DNA of 64,000 bases, from assembly GCA_041725955.1 (NCBI GenBank), contig JBGRQE010000010.1, positions 1 through 64,000 on the forward strand, read 5' to 3'. This DNA is from JBGRPZ01 sp041725955 (lineage in GTDB: Bacteria; Bacteroidota; Bacteroidia; Bacteroidales; JBGRPZ01). Within the stretch, counting starts at the first letter, position 1. The number at the start of each line of letters is the position of its first letter. Shown here in pieces: positions 37,084 to 47,500 of this stretch. Position numbers and translations under genes: made by a program. The notes beneath the pieces were generated by a model. The model had not been told where the DNA came from, made no database searches, and was given only the letters and a program-made list of their open reading frames with translations.

Positions 37084-37797
37084 TTATCTTGGAATAAAGT
37101 GATCGTTGGACGGATTCACCTTAATATCAAAATTTATTTTTTTCTTTCTCTTATTTGGAGGCAAAGCGGGTATGCTTTGTCTTCCCAATTTCTTATTTAG
37201 TCGGTTAATAATCTTTCTGTTTCGTTTTAATTTTCTTTGCAAGCGTGCATTAGAATTAAAGACATTATAAAGGTTCTGAACAATACCAAATCCTCCTTCT
37301 GGGTTACCAGAAGTTTTTAAATTCCTTGCTTTTAAAGACCATCGATCCATAGCTTTTTTCATCCATGGGTTAACATTTCTGAAAGGGAGTCGTGTAGTGA
37401 TTACCTTACGTTTAAATGTTTCATATTCCATAAACGGAAATATTTCAATCTGGTCTAGGACTATTGTGTCTTTAGTCATTCTTAACTCAAGAAAAGCATT
37501 TTTGCTTTTATATATGGAATCATTAATTTTAAAGATTTGTGATTTATATCCCACAGAAGAAATAAGTAGAGTGTCGCTTGGCAAAACATGTATCAGAAAA
37601 TAACCTTCCTTATCTGTGATACTACCACGATGTCCTTTTTGCGATAAGATATGCGCTCCCTGAATATGTTTATTATTCGCTTTCCTAAATACTCTTCCTT
37701 TTATTTCTTTAAATACATTCTTTTTATCGTCAATCTCTTGTCCCATTGAAGTTAACGAAATCAAAATAAAGGAAAATAGAATGAAAAATCTTTTCAA
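37084..37797 (-). CDS. Secreted protein with CarboxypepD_reg-like domain
   Basis: A 237-residue protein; the only fitting start is a TTG at 37797, giving the signal peptide MKRFFILFSFILISLTSMGQ. Residues about 30-105 form a carboxypeptidase-regulatory-like beta sandwich: IKGRVFRKANNKHIQGAHIL, DKEGYF, LLISSVGYKSQIF, like the plug-side domain of SusC proteins but with no barrel. The C-terminal half is Arg/Lys/Asn-rich and unknown. The promoter-side 180 bp are duplicated as a pseudogene at 39771. Confidence 0.65.
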   Translation of the reverse strand: MKRFFILFSFILISLTSMGQEIDDKKNVFKEIKGRVFRKANNKHIQGAHILSQKGHRGSITDKEGYFLIHVLPSDTLLISSVGYKSQIFKINDSIYKSKNAFLELRMTKDTIVLDQIEIFPFMEYETFKRKVITTRLPFRNVNPWMKKAMDRWSLKARNLKTSGNPEGGFGIVQNLYNVFNSNARLQRKLKRNRKIINRLNKKLGRQSIPALPPNKRKKKINFDIKVNPSNDHFIPR

Positions 37798-37990
37798 ATC
37801 ACTACACTTTATTATTGTTTATCTTTCTTGTATTGCAATATTAATACAAAAGATCTTTAATGTGAGCTAAGGCATTGTTAAAAAATGTTAAGATCTACAC
37901 AGAAAGGTAAATATATTGTGTTTTGCTTTAGACCCAAGATAGAATTTCAAATTCCACCTTGGAGACTTGAAAAATAATTTGAATTTAGTT

Positions 37991-38467
37991 TTAGCTGAAC
38001 GGATAGTTCTCAATAGATTTCAGGCCCTGTGCATGACACATAAATATGTCTTTAATATGCCCTTCGGTAATTTTGAAGATATTAACACTTTGTAGTATTA
38101 TCTTATAATCACTAATCAAACAATTTTTATCTCTAAAAAAGCTTAAGTGTTCGAAATTAAAATCTTGTGCTAATTTTATATGGTTCCCAACAAGGAACAA
38201 ACAATTCTTTTGTTTTTGTGAAACCAACGGAGGAAGTTTTGATAATGCATAATTTCCACATGAGAGGCATGCACTACAAGGAATAATTACTATATAATCA
38301 ATACTATCTAAGTTTTTCTTTGCCCCTAATTCTTCTAAGTAAGCTTGAATTACTTTTTCTTCATGGGCATAAGATGTTTTGTTTTTAGGACTATTATTAC
38401 ACCCACAAAAAAGAGTAATGATTAAACAAAATAATGCCAGGTAATTAATTTTAGTTCTCTGACTCAT
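37991..38467 (-). CDS. Small hypothetical lipoprotein
   Basis: A 158-residue protein with a lipobox: LIITLFCGC, Cys at about residue 23, so it is anchored in a membrane. In the mature part a Cys motif reads IPCSACLSCGNYAL, and the C-terminal half is mixed alpha/beta (VNIFKITEGHIKD). No family is recognised. The gene start overlaps the end of the upstream lipoprotein gene by 17 bp, so both are translated together and may work as a pair. The Cys pattern could be a disulfide or a metal site. Confidence 0.6.
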   Translation of the reverse strand: MSQRTKINYLALFCLIITLFCGCNNSPKNKTSYAHEEKVIQAYLEELGAKKNLDSIDYIVIIPCSACLSCGNYALSKLPPLVSQKQKNCLFLVGNHIKLAQDFNFEHLSFFRDKNCLISDYKIILQSVNIFKITEGHIKDIFMCHAQGLKSIENYPFS

Positions 38468-39653
38468 CCAATTCTAAATTATATAGGTTAAAATAAATGC
38501 TTTTTTTATCATTAATAGTTTTTGTTCCGTGCATCCAAATTCCATCTTCACTACATACAATAGAATTGTTCATTAAATTTAAAGTATCTTTATTATCATC
38601 AAAATAGATTTCTTCTTTGATGTTAAAGTCTTTATCTGCAATAATTAGTGACCATGGTGTTTTGTTGAAGGTTTTTTTTACTTCAGTTTCAATATATTTT
38701 GCTCGATGCAGAAATATGCGATAATAAAGATTCCTGTATGGGTCGTAGTATATTTCATGGTAGTTTGGTTCTCCTTTTGAAAATTTCATTTGTTTGTTCA
38801 TATCCATGGCATATTCATCAGGAATTTCATTGATTTGATATTCATATTTTGTACCAAAAAACTTTTGATCAACACATTTCCCGTTTTTATAAAAGAAAAC
38901 ACTATCGTTATGAGGAAATGAAGCTATTATATTCTGATTATCACTACTATTCATATAGAAATAAGGTAGGACAAAATAGTTAGGTCCAAAAGCATAGTTT
39001 GACGGATATTTGATACCAATATTGTCTTTTCTTATACTGGTGTCTTTAGTGTGTTTATATTCAAACCCATATGATTCTTTATAATATTTTATTCTATTCT
39101 CTAACAGAAAAAAAGGATATTTAAATCCGTAGTTAGATGCATAAAAATGATTATAATCACCAATAAACGATGGAAGGATAGGTAGTATGGCTCTTTGTTC
39201 AATTGAGTAAGGATTTAGATTAATCAGATTTTGTAATATTAATGAATCAGAATAAGTAATCATAAATCTATGATTGAATACTCCATATCCTCCTTTAGGA
39301 AACATTGTGAAGTAGAGAATGGAATAAGGTTTTCTTAATACATTTAATATACCTCCTTCGTATGGTTTATATACTTGCTGACCCGTTTTCAGATCTGTAA
39401 TAAAAAACTTTAAACTATCGCATTTCTCATCATATCCCCCAAAAATAAGTTTATTATCTTCTATTTTACATTTAATCTGAGCGAAGAAAATATTACTACA
39501 GTTCTTTATAAACGGATGATCTTTTTCTATGTAAAAAGATTTCTCTGGATCTTGTTTAAGCAGGTGTGAGTTGTTTTTTGAATTATAATTCTGCTTACAA
39601 CTACTTGTTACTAGTAATACTAGAAACAAAAGGATTAATTTTTGACTATTCAT
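38451..39653 (-). CDS. Lipoprotein, DUF4221-like
   Basis: A 400-residue protein with lipobox VTSSC at about residue 19. The mature region is made of many short strands with repeated Tyr/Phe and Asp (for example YYDPYRNLYYRIFL near residue 305), which reminds me of the DUF4221 proteins of Bacteroidota, thought to be beta-propeller-like. I cannot confirm the family without a profile search. It is co-transcribed with the small lipoprotein that overlaps its 3' end. Role unknown, probably surface or periplasmic binding. Confidence 0.55.
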   Translation of the reverse strand: MNSQKLILLFLVLLVTSSCKQNYNSKNNSHLLKQDPEKSFYIEKDHPFIKNCSNIFFAQIKCKIEDNKLIFGGYDEKCDSLKFFITDLKTGQQVYKPYEGGILNVLRKPYSILYFTMFPKGGYGVFNHRFMITYSDSLILQNLINLNPYSIEQRAILPILPSFIGDYNHFYASNYGFKYPFFLLENRIKYYKESYGFEYKHTKDTSIRKDNIGIKYPSNYAFGPNYFVLPYFYMNSSDNQNIIASFPHNDSVFFYKNGKCVDQKFFGTKYEYQINEIPDEYAMDMNKQMKFSKGEPNYHEIYYDPYRNLYYRIFLHRAKYIETEVKKTFNKTPWSLIIADKDFNIKEEIYFDDNKDTLNLMNNSIVCSEDGIWMHGTKTINDKKSIYFNLYNLELDESEN

Positions 39654-39770
39654 AAGATAATTTTTGGAGAAATATTGAACCTATATGGCCCCAATAAAAA
39701 TAGGTTTTACTTGCCAGGTGGTTGACTTTCTAATTTATTCAAGAAAAGCTTCCTTACTTTTATTTTTTTA

Positions 39771-39950
39771 ATACATCCTTTTTCTCGTCAATCTCTTATC
39801 CCAGTGAAGTTAACGAAATCAAAATAAAGGAAAATAGAATAAGGAGTTTTTCTAAATCATTACAATCTATTATTGTTTATCTTTCTTGTATTACAATATT
39901 AATACAAAAGATCTTTAATGTGAGCTAAGGCATTGTTAAAAAATGTTAAG
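39771..39950 (-). pseudogene. Decayed copy of the 5' end of the CarboxypepD_reg-like gene
   Basis: This stretch matches 37713-37892 over 180 bp without gaps and with few changes. It covers the upstream region and signal-peptide part of the gene at 37084. Here the start codon TTG has become TTA, and the frame that would read ILFSFILISLTSLG is broken by TAA stops after it. It is a non-functional duplicate, and the nearby open frame at 39933-40130 is probably spurious. The region around it (39654-40190) has no other gene. Confidence 0.8.
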
Positions 39951-40112
39951 AATTATTTGAAAAGAGATGTATTCGGTTTTCTTAAAGAAAATGCCATTAA
40001 GAGAAATATTTCAAAATCTTATGATGATGGTTTTTTATTAAGCGCTTCCACAGGAAAGGATGGGGGCAATGGAGTTTTCTCTATATTAGATATAAATATC
40101 TTTACTATAAAA

Positions 40113-40158
40113 ATTCCAGCTACCTGTTAGGTTAAGAACCTGTCAGGTAGCTGGAAAT
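40113..40158 (-). terminator. Terminator of the BNR/BACON protein gene
   Basis: Perfect stem CCAGCTACCTG / CAGGTAGCTGG, with a smaller hairpin AGGTT-aag-AACCT in its loop. On the minus strand TTTTTATAG follows. It lies 30 bp past the stop. Confidence 0.85.
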
Positions 40159-40190
40159 CAGTAGTCCTATTGTTTTCAACAAAAGTATAT

Positions 40191-43100
40191 CTACTCAATA
40201 ATTAAAATCTTTTTTTGAAGATGATGATTAGATAGTATACTAACAATATAAATTCCTGGGGTCCAGTTTGAAGTAGAGATATGTTCCTTACTATCTGGAT
40301 TTTCCTTTGACCAAATAAGAGTCCCTATGCTATTCCAGATAAAGATTCTTTGAACATCGTTTTGTGTTTGGATATTCACATTGTCGTTTGCAGGGTTTGG
40401 TATAATTTGTACAGAATTTCCTTTTATTTCGGAAAGCATTGTTGGTTTTGTCTTTTGTGTTAATGTAAAATTATGAATTTCTTCTCCATTAGGAAAAATG
40501 AATTTTACAGGAATAAGACATTGGCGATTTGTAGTTAAGGTGTTTTCTTGATAATCAATATTTACTTTCGTTTTTGAGTCTGAAGCTTCCTGATTTAAAG
40601 TTATCCAACTACAACTATTTTCTATGCTCGGGGCATTGGCTGCATTATGTTCTATAGAGAATTCAGTATTTCCTGCTTTGTAATCTACTTTTATTTGCTC
40701 TGGAACCAATTTAACTTCAAATGCAGCTTCCTTTTGAGTTACATTTAGAATAGCCTTTTTGTTGTCTGAGGTTGCAAAGACAATACTTGTTTCGCGGATT
40801 TTATGGATTTTGTTTTCTTGTACTTCGATAGAAATCTTTTGATTACCATTGCCTGAAGCAGGACTAACTGTCAACCAATCTTGGTTGCTCGTTGCTGTCC
40901 ATGTATCATTTGTGCTTAGATCAGCTTCTTTTTTGCCATCCTTTGCCTCGAAGTTTATCTTTTCTGGATTTATAGTGATTTCTGTAGTCTTTACTGCTTG
41001 CGAAAGCTTAAAGGTTTTAATCACATCTTTTGCTTGAATGGAAATAGTTGCCTCTCGGTCATTTTCGCCAGTATTTTCTTGATAGCTGACTGTAATTACA
41101 CCGCTATTAATTCCTGTGTAGTTTACCAGACTTAACCAGTCGGCTCCATCGTCAATAGTTGCTTCAAAGTTAGTGTTTGAGGTTACTTCAATTTCTGTAG
41201 CTCCTGCTTGATAATTAACTTCTTGGTTTTCTGGGTCAATTTCCAGTTCAACAGGATGACTTTCTTGTTTTATATTCACAAGAACAATAGTGCCATCATT
41301 AGCTTCAATACTGATATAAGATTCTCTTGCTTCAGTTATATTGTTGGCTTGACAAGTTACGGTTACAAGGGCATCATTACTTCCTTCTGCAGGTTGAGTA
41401 GAGATCCAGTCTTCTGCCGGATTAATGATCCAATCCATATTGGCTGATATATTGAAGGTTTTGCTTTCTTCTTCATATCCAAATTGTAATTCAGCGACAT
41501 CAGCAAGAAGATGAGTTTCTACATGTCCATTAGGTTTTGATTTCCACAAACCTCGACCATAGGTGGCAGCAAAAATCCAGTCATTATCTTTGTTATCGCC
41601 ATAATGCATATCAAGTTCATATACCAATACGTTTGGCAAGCCATTGTTAAACTCTACCCAGTTTTGTTCTCCATCACGGTAATAAATTCCAAAATCTGTA
41701 GCAGCATAAAGCTGTTGTTGGTTGGGATTGCGATGATATTCAAGCACACAGTTTACTGGAATTTCAGGAAGGCCTGCAGAGATATTCTTCCATGTAGCTC
41801 CTCCGTCAGTGGATTCATACACTCCATGAGCGTCGAATTGAGAAAGAGAAATCCATATGGTATTGGCATCATCATTTTTTACAGTGATATACTCTATTTG
41901 CCTATAATAGCTTAGGCTCAATGGAATATTTGATGTTAAATCTTCCCAATTTTGACCGTTATCAGTGCTTTTTAAGATTTTACTCCTATAACCAATATAA
42001 ATTGTATTGGTATCAGCAGGGCTCATCGCAATATGCTCAAGTTTACTGCTGTTGCCATTATACACGGTCTGATATGAATTTCCCTGATCGAAAGATCTGT
42101 ATAGCTTATTATATCCAATCCATAGTGTTTTAGGATTTACTGGATTGAGAGTGAATGGTGTAATCCACGCACCTTCTAAGTTTTCATAGGGTTTTATAAG
42201 AGTGCTGTTGTTCCATTTATTTTTAGTTCTTTTGATATTTCCATATTGTGACTCACCATATTGGGTATTTGGATCGGTATAGTCTACAGCACATTCCATA
42301 CCATCTCCTCCCATTACTGTGTACCATTGCTTTGTTCCGCTGCGAAGAAAGGTGCCATTATCTTGTAATCCTGTTACACATTGTTCTTTTTCATTTTGAC
42401 AAACTCCCAATCGGTAAATTTGGCCAATAACTAGAGTGTTGGATAAATCTGTCCATGAATTTCCATTGTTGGTACTTTTGTATATTCCTCCATCATTTCC
42501 TTCAAAAAGAGTTGAGGTTCCGGGTCGGAAAATCATTTCATGTTTGTCAGCGTGCACAGCTTCGGCACCACCACCTCCATACCAGTGATTTAGAAGTTCC
42601 CAGTTTTGACCACCATCAGTAGAACCCCAAGTGTTGATTCCTCCAATGTAAACCCGATTAGCATTTAAAGGATCTGCTGCGATAGTTAAATCGTACCAAG
42701 CTTGTCCATTATTAATACCTGTACCATCTGTACTATGATTTAGGAAATAGTTTCCATTGGCAGAACCATTTATAATTTGTGAGAAGGTTTCACCTGAATC
42801 GGTAGATTTATAAATACCCTTTAGTCCACTACTCGAATTGGCGACAACTGCATAAATGACATCACTATCATCAGCAGATACAGCGATTTCAGTTCTGTAG
42901 CCACCTGAAATATCCATTTTTTTCACCCAACTTTCTCCGGCATTTATACTTTTATATATATCACCCTCTGGTGTTGAACCATACATAATTTGAGGATTAT
43001 TAGGGTTGAATTCCATATCCACAAATCGAGAAGAAGTTTTTTTTGTCCATACAGCATCATTACCATCAGATATATATAGCCCTTCTGATGTAGAAGCATA

Positions 43101-43874
43101 TATCTTTGAAGGTGTTCCTGGATATGCAAGTAGTTTATAGGCCCTAACTCCTTGTGAAGTTGCAAAACTTAAACCTGTTGTACTCCAATCTTCTCCGCCG
43201 CTTGTAGATTTTAGTATTCCACAGGAAGGAGTATCTCCAGCATCTTTATCTCCTGTTGCAATATAAATAGTATTGTCTGTTGCAAAATCTTCACTTACTA
43301 ATATACTGCTTACTCCGATTGAAGTCATATTATCGGTGGTGGTGATCCAGTTATTTCCGGCATCTGTTGATTTCCAAAATCCTCCTGAAGGAGTACCTAG
43401 GTAAAGGATGTTTTCATCGCTTGGGTTAAAAGCAATACAGTTTACTCTTCCCAATCCGTTGTAACCTCCAACTGTGGTTTTTGTACCCACAGATTCCCAA
43501 ATCACATTGCTTCGAGTTGATGGTCTTTTTTCTCGAATTAAGTACTGATTGATATCAGGATATTTTCCTGTTTTAGGATCAACTCTAGCTTCCCATTTAA
43601 ATTCGTAGCGTCTGAACTGTTTAAATCCAGGCATTTTAGCTTTTTCACCATCAATTTTGTAATACCCATCAGTAATACCTCTTTGATTGCAATAGCTGTT
43701 AAAGGCTTTCTGTTTTTCAGAGAAACTTAAATTGTCAGGATTTTCTAGATAGTTTACTTGGTTTTTCTTTTGGGATCTTTCAGGATTATTTTTTTGATAT
43801 TCGTCAATCCATGCTTGTCCAAAGCTTAAGTTTGAGGCCAGAATTAATATAATGATTGGCCATAGGTTTCGCAT
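40191..43874 (-). CDS. Large secreted BNR-repeat protein with four BACON domains and T9SS sorting domain
   Basis: A 1227-residue protein with signal peptide (to about residue 20, NLSFGQ). Residues about 130-780 hold at least nine BNR/Asp-box repeats of the form (K/E)S(T)DxGxxW, as in sialidases and sortilin-like propellers. Four BACON-type beta domains follow, at about 790-870, 873-960, 963-1050 and 1053-1140, each with W(I/L) after a Ser/Asp run. The end is a T9SS type A domain (QIIPNPANDNVNIQ, near residue 1150). It should be exported to the surface or medium, probably binding glycans or mucin; no glycosidase catalytic site is recognised. It is a single gene with a 228-bp gap upstream. Confidence 0.85.
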   Translation of the reverse strand: MRNLWPIIILILASNLSFGQAWIDEYQKNNPERSQKKNQVNYLENPDNLSFSEKQKAFNSYCNQRGITDGYYKIDGEKAKMPGFKQFRRYEFKWEARVDPKTGKYPDINQYLIREKRPSTRSNVIWESVGTKTTVGGYNGLGRVNCIAFNPSDENILYLGTPSGGFWKSTDAGNNWITTTDNMTSIGVSSILVSEDFATDNTIYIATGDKDAGDTPSCGILKSTSGGEDWSTTGLSFATSQGVRAYKLLAYPGTPSKIYASTSEGLYISDGNDAVWTKKTSSRFVDMEFNPNNPQIMYGSTPEGDIYKSINAGESWVKKMDISGGYRTEIAVSADDSDVIYAVVANSSSGLKGIYKSTDSGETFSQIINGSANGNYFLNHSTDGTGINNGQAWYDLTIAADPLNANRVYIGGINTWGSTDGGQNWELLNHWYGGGGAEAVHADKHEMIFRPGTSTLFEGNDGGIYKSTNNGNSWTDLSNTLVIGQIYRLGVCQNEKEQCVTGLQDNGTFLRSGTKQWYTVMGGDGMECAVDYTDPNTQYGESQYGNIKRTKNKWNNSTLIKPYENLEGAWITPFTLNPVNPKTLWIGYNKLYRSFDQGNSYQTVYNGNSSKLEHIAMSPADTNTIYIGYRSKILKSTDNGQNWEDLTSNIPLSLSYYRQIEYITVKNDDANTIWISLSQFDAHGVYESTDGGATWKNISAGLPEIPVNCVLEYHRNPNQQQLYAATDFGIYYRDGEQNWVEFNNGLPNVLVYELDMHYGDNKDNDWIFAATYGRGLWKSKPNGHVETHLLADVAELQFGYEEESKTFNISANMDWIINPAEDWISTQPAEGSNDALVTVTCQANNITEARESYISIEANDGTIVLVNIKQESHPVELEIDPENQEVNYQAGATEIEVTSNTNFEATIDDGADWLSLVNYTGINSGVITVSYQENTGENDREATISIQAKDVIKTFKLSQAVKTTEITINPEKINFEAKDGKKEADLSTNDTWTATSNQDWLTVSPASGNGNQKISIEVQENKIHKIRETSIVFATSDNKKAILNVTQKEAAFEVKLVPEQIKVDYKAGNTEFSIEHNAANAPSIENSCSWITLNQEASDSKTKVNIDYQENTLTTNRQCLIPVKFIFPNGEEIHNFTLTQKTKPTMLSEIKGNSVQIIPNPANDNVNIQTQNDVQRIFIWNSIGTLIWSKENPDSKEHISTSNWTPGIYIVSILSNHHLQKKILIIE

Positions 43875-44102
43875 AATCGTTTTGTTTTTATTATTGGTTA
43901 CAGAAATTACTTTTATGGTATGTGTAGTCGAATTATCAAAAATATATTTAATTATCGAGAAAATCTACTGTTTTGGCTTTCGGTATTCGAGATTCGGGAT
44001 TTGTGGTTCGAAATCTGAAAAGCTAAACCCGAATCCCAAACCACAAAATAAAACCAAGATGTTATCGTATCTTTAAATATGCCAAATTAAAAAGGAAGAA
44101 AC

Positions 44103-44456
44103 TTGAAGTCGAAGATATTATTATTTATAGGGATTGTGTTACTGATTGCAGGTATATTCATAAAGAGATACACTGATTTAGATGTATTTGCAATAATCCT
44201 TATTGCTTTGGGAGCAGCAAATAAGCTTGCTTTTATAATAAGAAGAAAGTTTGAGCGTAGATATCGGCCAGGTTACGAATTACTTATTTTAGCTTTTGGT
44301 TTGGCCATATTCTTTTCCAGCGACTATATTAATCATCCATTTGTTCAGGAACAGAAAACGATTTTCCGATTTATAGGTATAGTTTTGAAGATTACCTTTA
44401 TTGGCTTGATTATTTATAAAAACAGAGAGATAAAAAAAACACCTAACAAGCAGTGA
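44103..44456 (+). CDS. Small hypothetical membrane protein
   Basis: A 117-residue protein starting at TTG 44103, with AAGGAAG five bases upstream. Hydrophobic segments lie at about residues 4-20, 25-42, 58-78 and 87-103, and the C-terminal tail is Lys-rich. No family is recognised. Its stop codon lies in the loop of the terminator hairpin that follows. Confidence 0.5.
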   Translation: MKSKILLFIGIVLLIAGIFIKRYTDLDVFAIILIALGAANKLAFIIRRKFERRYRPGYELLILAFGLAIFFSSDYINHPFVQEQKTIFRFIGIVLKITFIGLIIYKNREIKKTPNKQ

Positions 44457-44474
44457 GCTTATTAGGTGTTTTTT
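44434..44474. terminator. Bidirectional terminator overlapping a gene end
   Basis: Perfect 13-bp stem AAAAAACACCTAA / TTAGGTGTTTTTT. The 5' arm is within the last codons of the small membrane protein and the loop holds its stop codon. It also serves the minus-strand carboxyltransferase gene that ends at 44507. Confidence 0.85.
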
Positions 44475-44506
44475 TATATGATTCAATTAGGATTGATTAC
44501 CCAATC

Positions 44507-47500
44507 TTATTTTCCTTGCAACATTTCCCAATAGTTATAAAGACCGTCGTTTAGACGTTTTTCTTTTTCTTCAGGACTTAATTTCAACCAGCGTTCACGA
44601 GCTTCTTCATGTTTTCTGCGTTCTGCAGCTTCCTTAGCTTCTATTTTCTCATTGAATTCATCTTCAATTTTTCGCTTAAGGAATCCTTTTGCAACAGCAG
44701 GGAACAACTCAAGGAGTAGTTTTTCCTTTTCGTTTTTAGCAAGATGAGCACCACCAAACTCTTCAAAAACAGGATTTTCTTGTTCTTTATAGTTTGAGGT
44801 ATCATACTCACGCTCGTCGCTATGACCGCAGATCAATTCACGGAATTTAGGGTCGATATCTATAGGTGTTTTTCCATAGTAACCTTTTACCAAGTTTATA
44901 AACTGAGAGGTTTTATTTGAATAGGCTGGTCGGCCATTTTCTAAATCAACTACACAGTTTACCGCTTGTGCACCCACTATCTGAGAAGAAGGGGTTACCA
45001 ATGGAGGGCAACCTGCAGCAACACGAACCTCTGGCACCATTTGAAGTACTCTTCCAAGAAGATGATCGAGTTGTAATTGCTTAAGCTGTGCCAACATATT
45101 GGTATACATACCACCTGGAATTTCTGCAGCTTTTACTTCTTCATTACCCATAGGGAAATTGAAGTACTTTTCGATTTGACTGGTAACATCCAAAAGTTCG
45201 TGTTCTTTATCGGCTTTTGCTAATTGAATAGCTCTGTCGAATAGGGCATCAATATCTTTTGGAAGATCTTCCCATGTAATATCAAACTCACGAGGGAACA
45301 TTTTATAACTGTCAAATTCGGCAATATCTTCACGAATTTGGTGAAGCTCTTTGTTGATTTTTACTACTGCATCAAGATTTACTCCTGTATCCAAACCAAG
45401 TTTGTCGGCAAAGATTTGAATAATCTCGAATGAAGGAGCAGCAGCACCACCCGCAAAGTTCATTATATTGGTATCTACGATATCTACACCATTTATTATA
45501 GCCATAATTACAGAGGCTAATCCGTAACCAGGCGTACAGTGAGTGTGGAAATCAATAGGGATACTTAATTCTTTTTTGAACATGCGTACCAATTTTCCAG
45601 ACATGCTTGGTGGAATTAATCCTGCCATATCTTTTATGGAAATCATATCTGCACCCAAGGCTTCCATTTGCTTTGCTTTATCAAGGAAGTATTCTTCGGT
45701 GAAGACTTTTTTTGGTAGGCTACGACCTTTAAAGAAAGCCTTAAGTCTTTGTTTGCGTGTAAACTTAGGGTCTACAGTATAGCAAACTGCACAGTCTGCA
45801 ATACCACCAGCTTTCTTTATATATTTGATGGTCGACTTCATATTGTCAACATCGTTCAAGCAATCGAATATTCGCATAATGCCAATACCAGACTTTACTG
45901 CAAGGGTATTAAACCCTTCAATAACATTTTCTGGATAAGGATTGTATCCGAATAAGTTACGTCCACGAGATAGGGCAGTTAGCTTAGATACATTTCCGAT
46001 TTCTTTTTTGATGCTTTCCAATCGATACCATGGATCTTCGTTTAAGTAGCGCATTACTGAGTCAGGAACAGCACCACCCCAAACTTCCATAGCATAAAAG
46101 TTGGCATCTTTATAAAAAGGAAGTACTTTATCTATATCTTTTTGAGGAACACGGGTAGCAAATAAAGACTGTTGACCATCACGAAGGGTAAGGTCACGAA
46201 TCTTTAGTTTACCATTGAACTTCATCTTTGCTCTGGCTGCTTTTTTCTCTGCTTTTTTCTTTTCGATAAGAATAGCTTTTTCTTCCTTACGCTTATTATG
46301 TAGGAATCCTTTTGCAACAGCAGGGAAAAGCTCGAGCAATAGCTCTTCTTTTTCGTCAGAAGCAAGTTTCTTTCCGTATTCTTCTAATACCGGATTATCT
46401 TGTTTTTTATAATTAGCAGTATCATAATCCTGTGCATCGCGGTGTCCACAAATCTTTTCACGGAAATTTGGATCAATATCGATAGGTGTTTTTCCATATT
46501 CACCTTTTACCAAATTGTGGAATTGGTTGGAAACATTGGTATACCATGGGCGGTCATTTACTTCATCAACCACACAGTTTACTGCTTGCGATCCGACAAT
46601 CTGAGAAGAAGGAGTTACCAATGGAGGGCAACCAGAATCGAGACGTACTTTGGGTACAGCTTCCAATACACGGCTAAGTAGATGATCCAGACGTAATTGC
46701 TTTAGCTGTGCTAGCATATTGGTGTACATTCCGCCAGGAATTTCAGCTCTTTTTACTTCTTCATTAGGAGCCGCAAAATTGAAGTACTTCTCAATTTCGT
46801 GAACTACAACAAGAAGCTCATCTTCTTCTTTTTGATCTTTTAGCGACTTGGCTAATTCAATAGCACGGTCGAACATAGCTTCAACCTTCTTTGGAAGATT
46901 TCCTTTTCTAACATCAAATTCAATTGGGAACTGCTTAGATGTATCGAATTCGGATAATTCTTCACGGATGGTTTTTAGTTCTTGATTGATCTTGTAAACA
47001 GCATCAAGGTCGACATCTAAATCGTAACCAAGTTTCTTGGCGAAGATGTAGATTAGTTCGAATGCAGGAGCAGCAGGGCCGCCAGCAAAGTTCATCATAT
47101 TGGTATCAACAATGTCGACACCATGAACCAATGCAGTTACATATGCAGCAAGACCATATCCTGGAGTACAGTGGGTGTGAAAATCAATAGGAACTTTTAT
47201 TTCCTCTTTTAGGCGTTTGATGATTGCTCCTGCACTTAGCGGAGTAACCAAACCTGCCATATCTTTTAAGGAAATCATATCTGCCCCTAAAGCTTCCATT
47301 TCCTTGGCTTTGTTCAGGAAGTAGTCTACCGTAAAAATAGGCTCAGGTCCTTCACCTTCAGGAAAAACAGGATCCACAGTATAACACACTGCACAATCGG
47401 CTAGACCACCAGCTTCTTTGATATATTTGATGGTGGATTTCATATTATCGACGTCGTTCAAACAATCGAAAATACGCATGATTCCTATACCCGATTTTAC

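Noticed and set aside
39933..40130. Plus-strand ORF of 65 codons
   Set aside because: It begins in the duplicated non-coding DNA and runs into the terminator of the large secreted protein gene; no family likeness.
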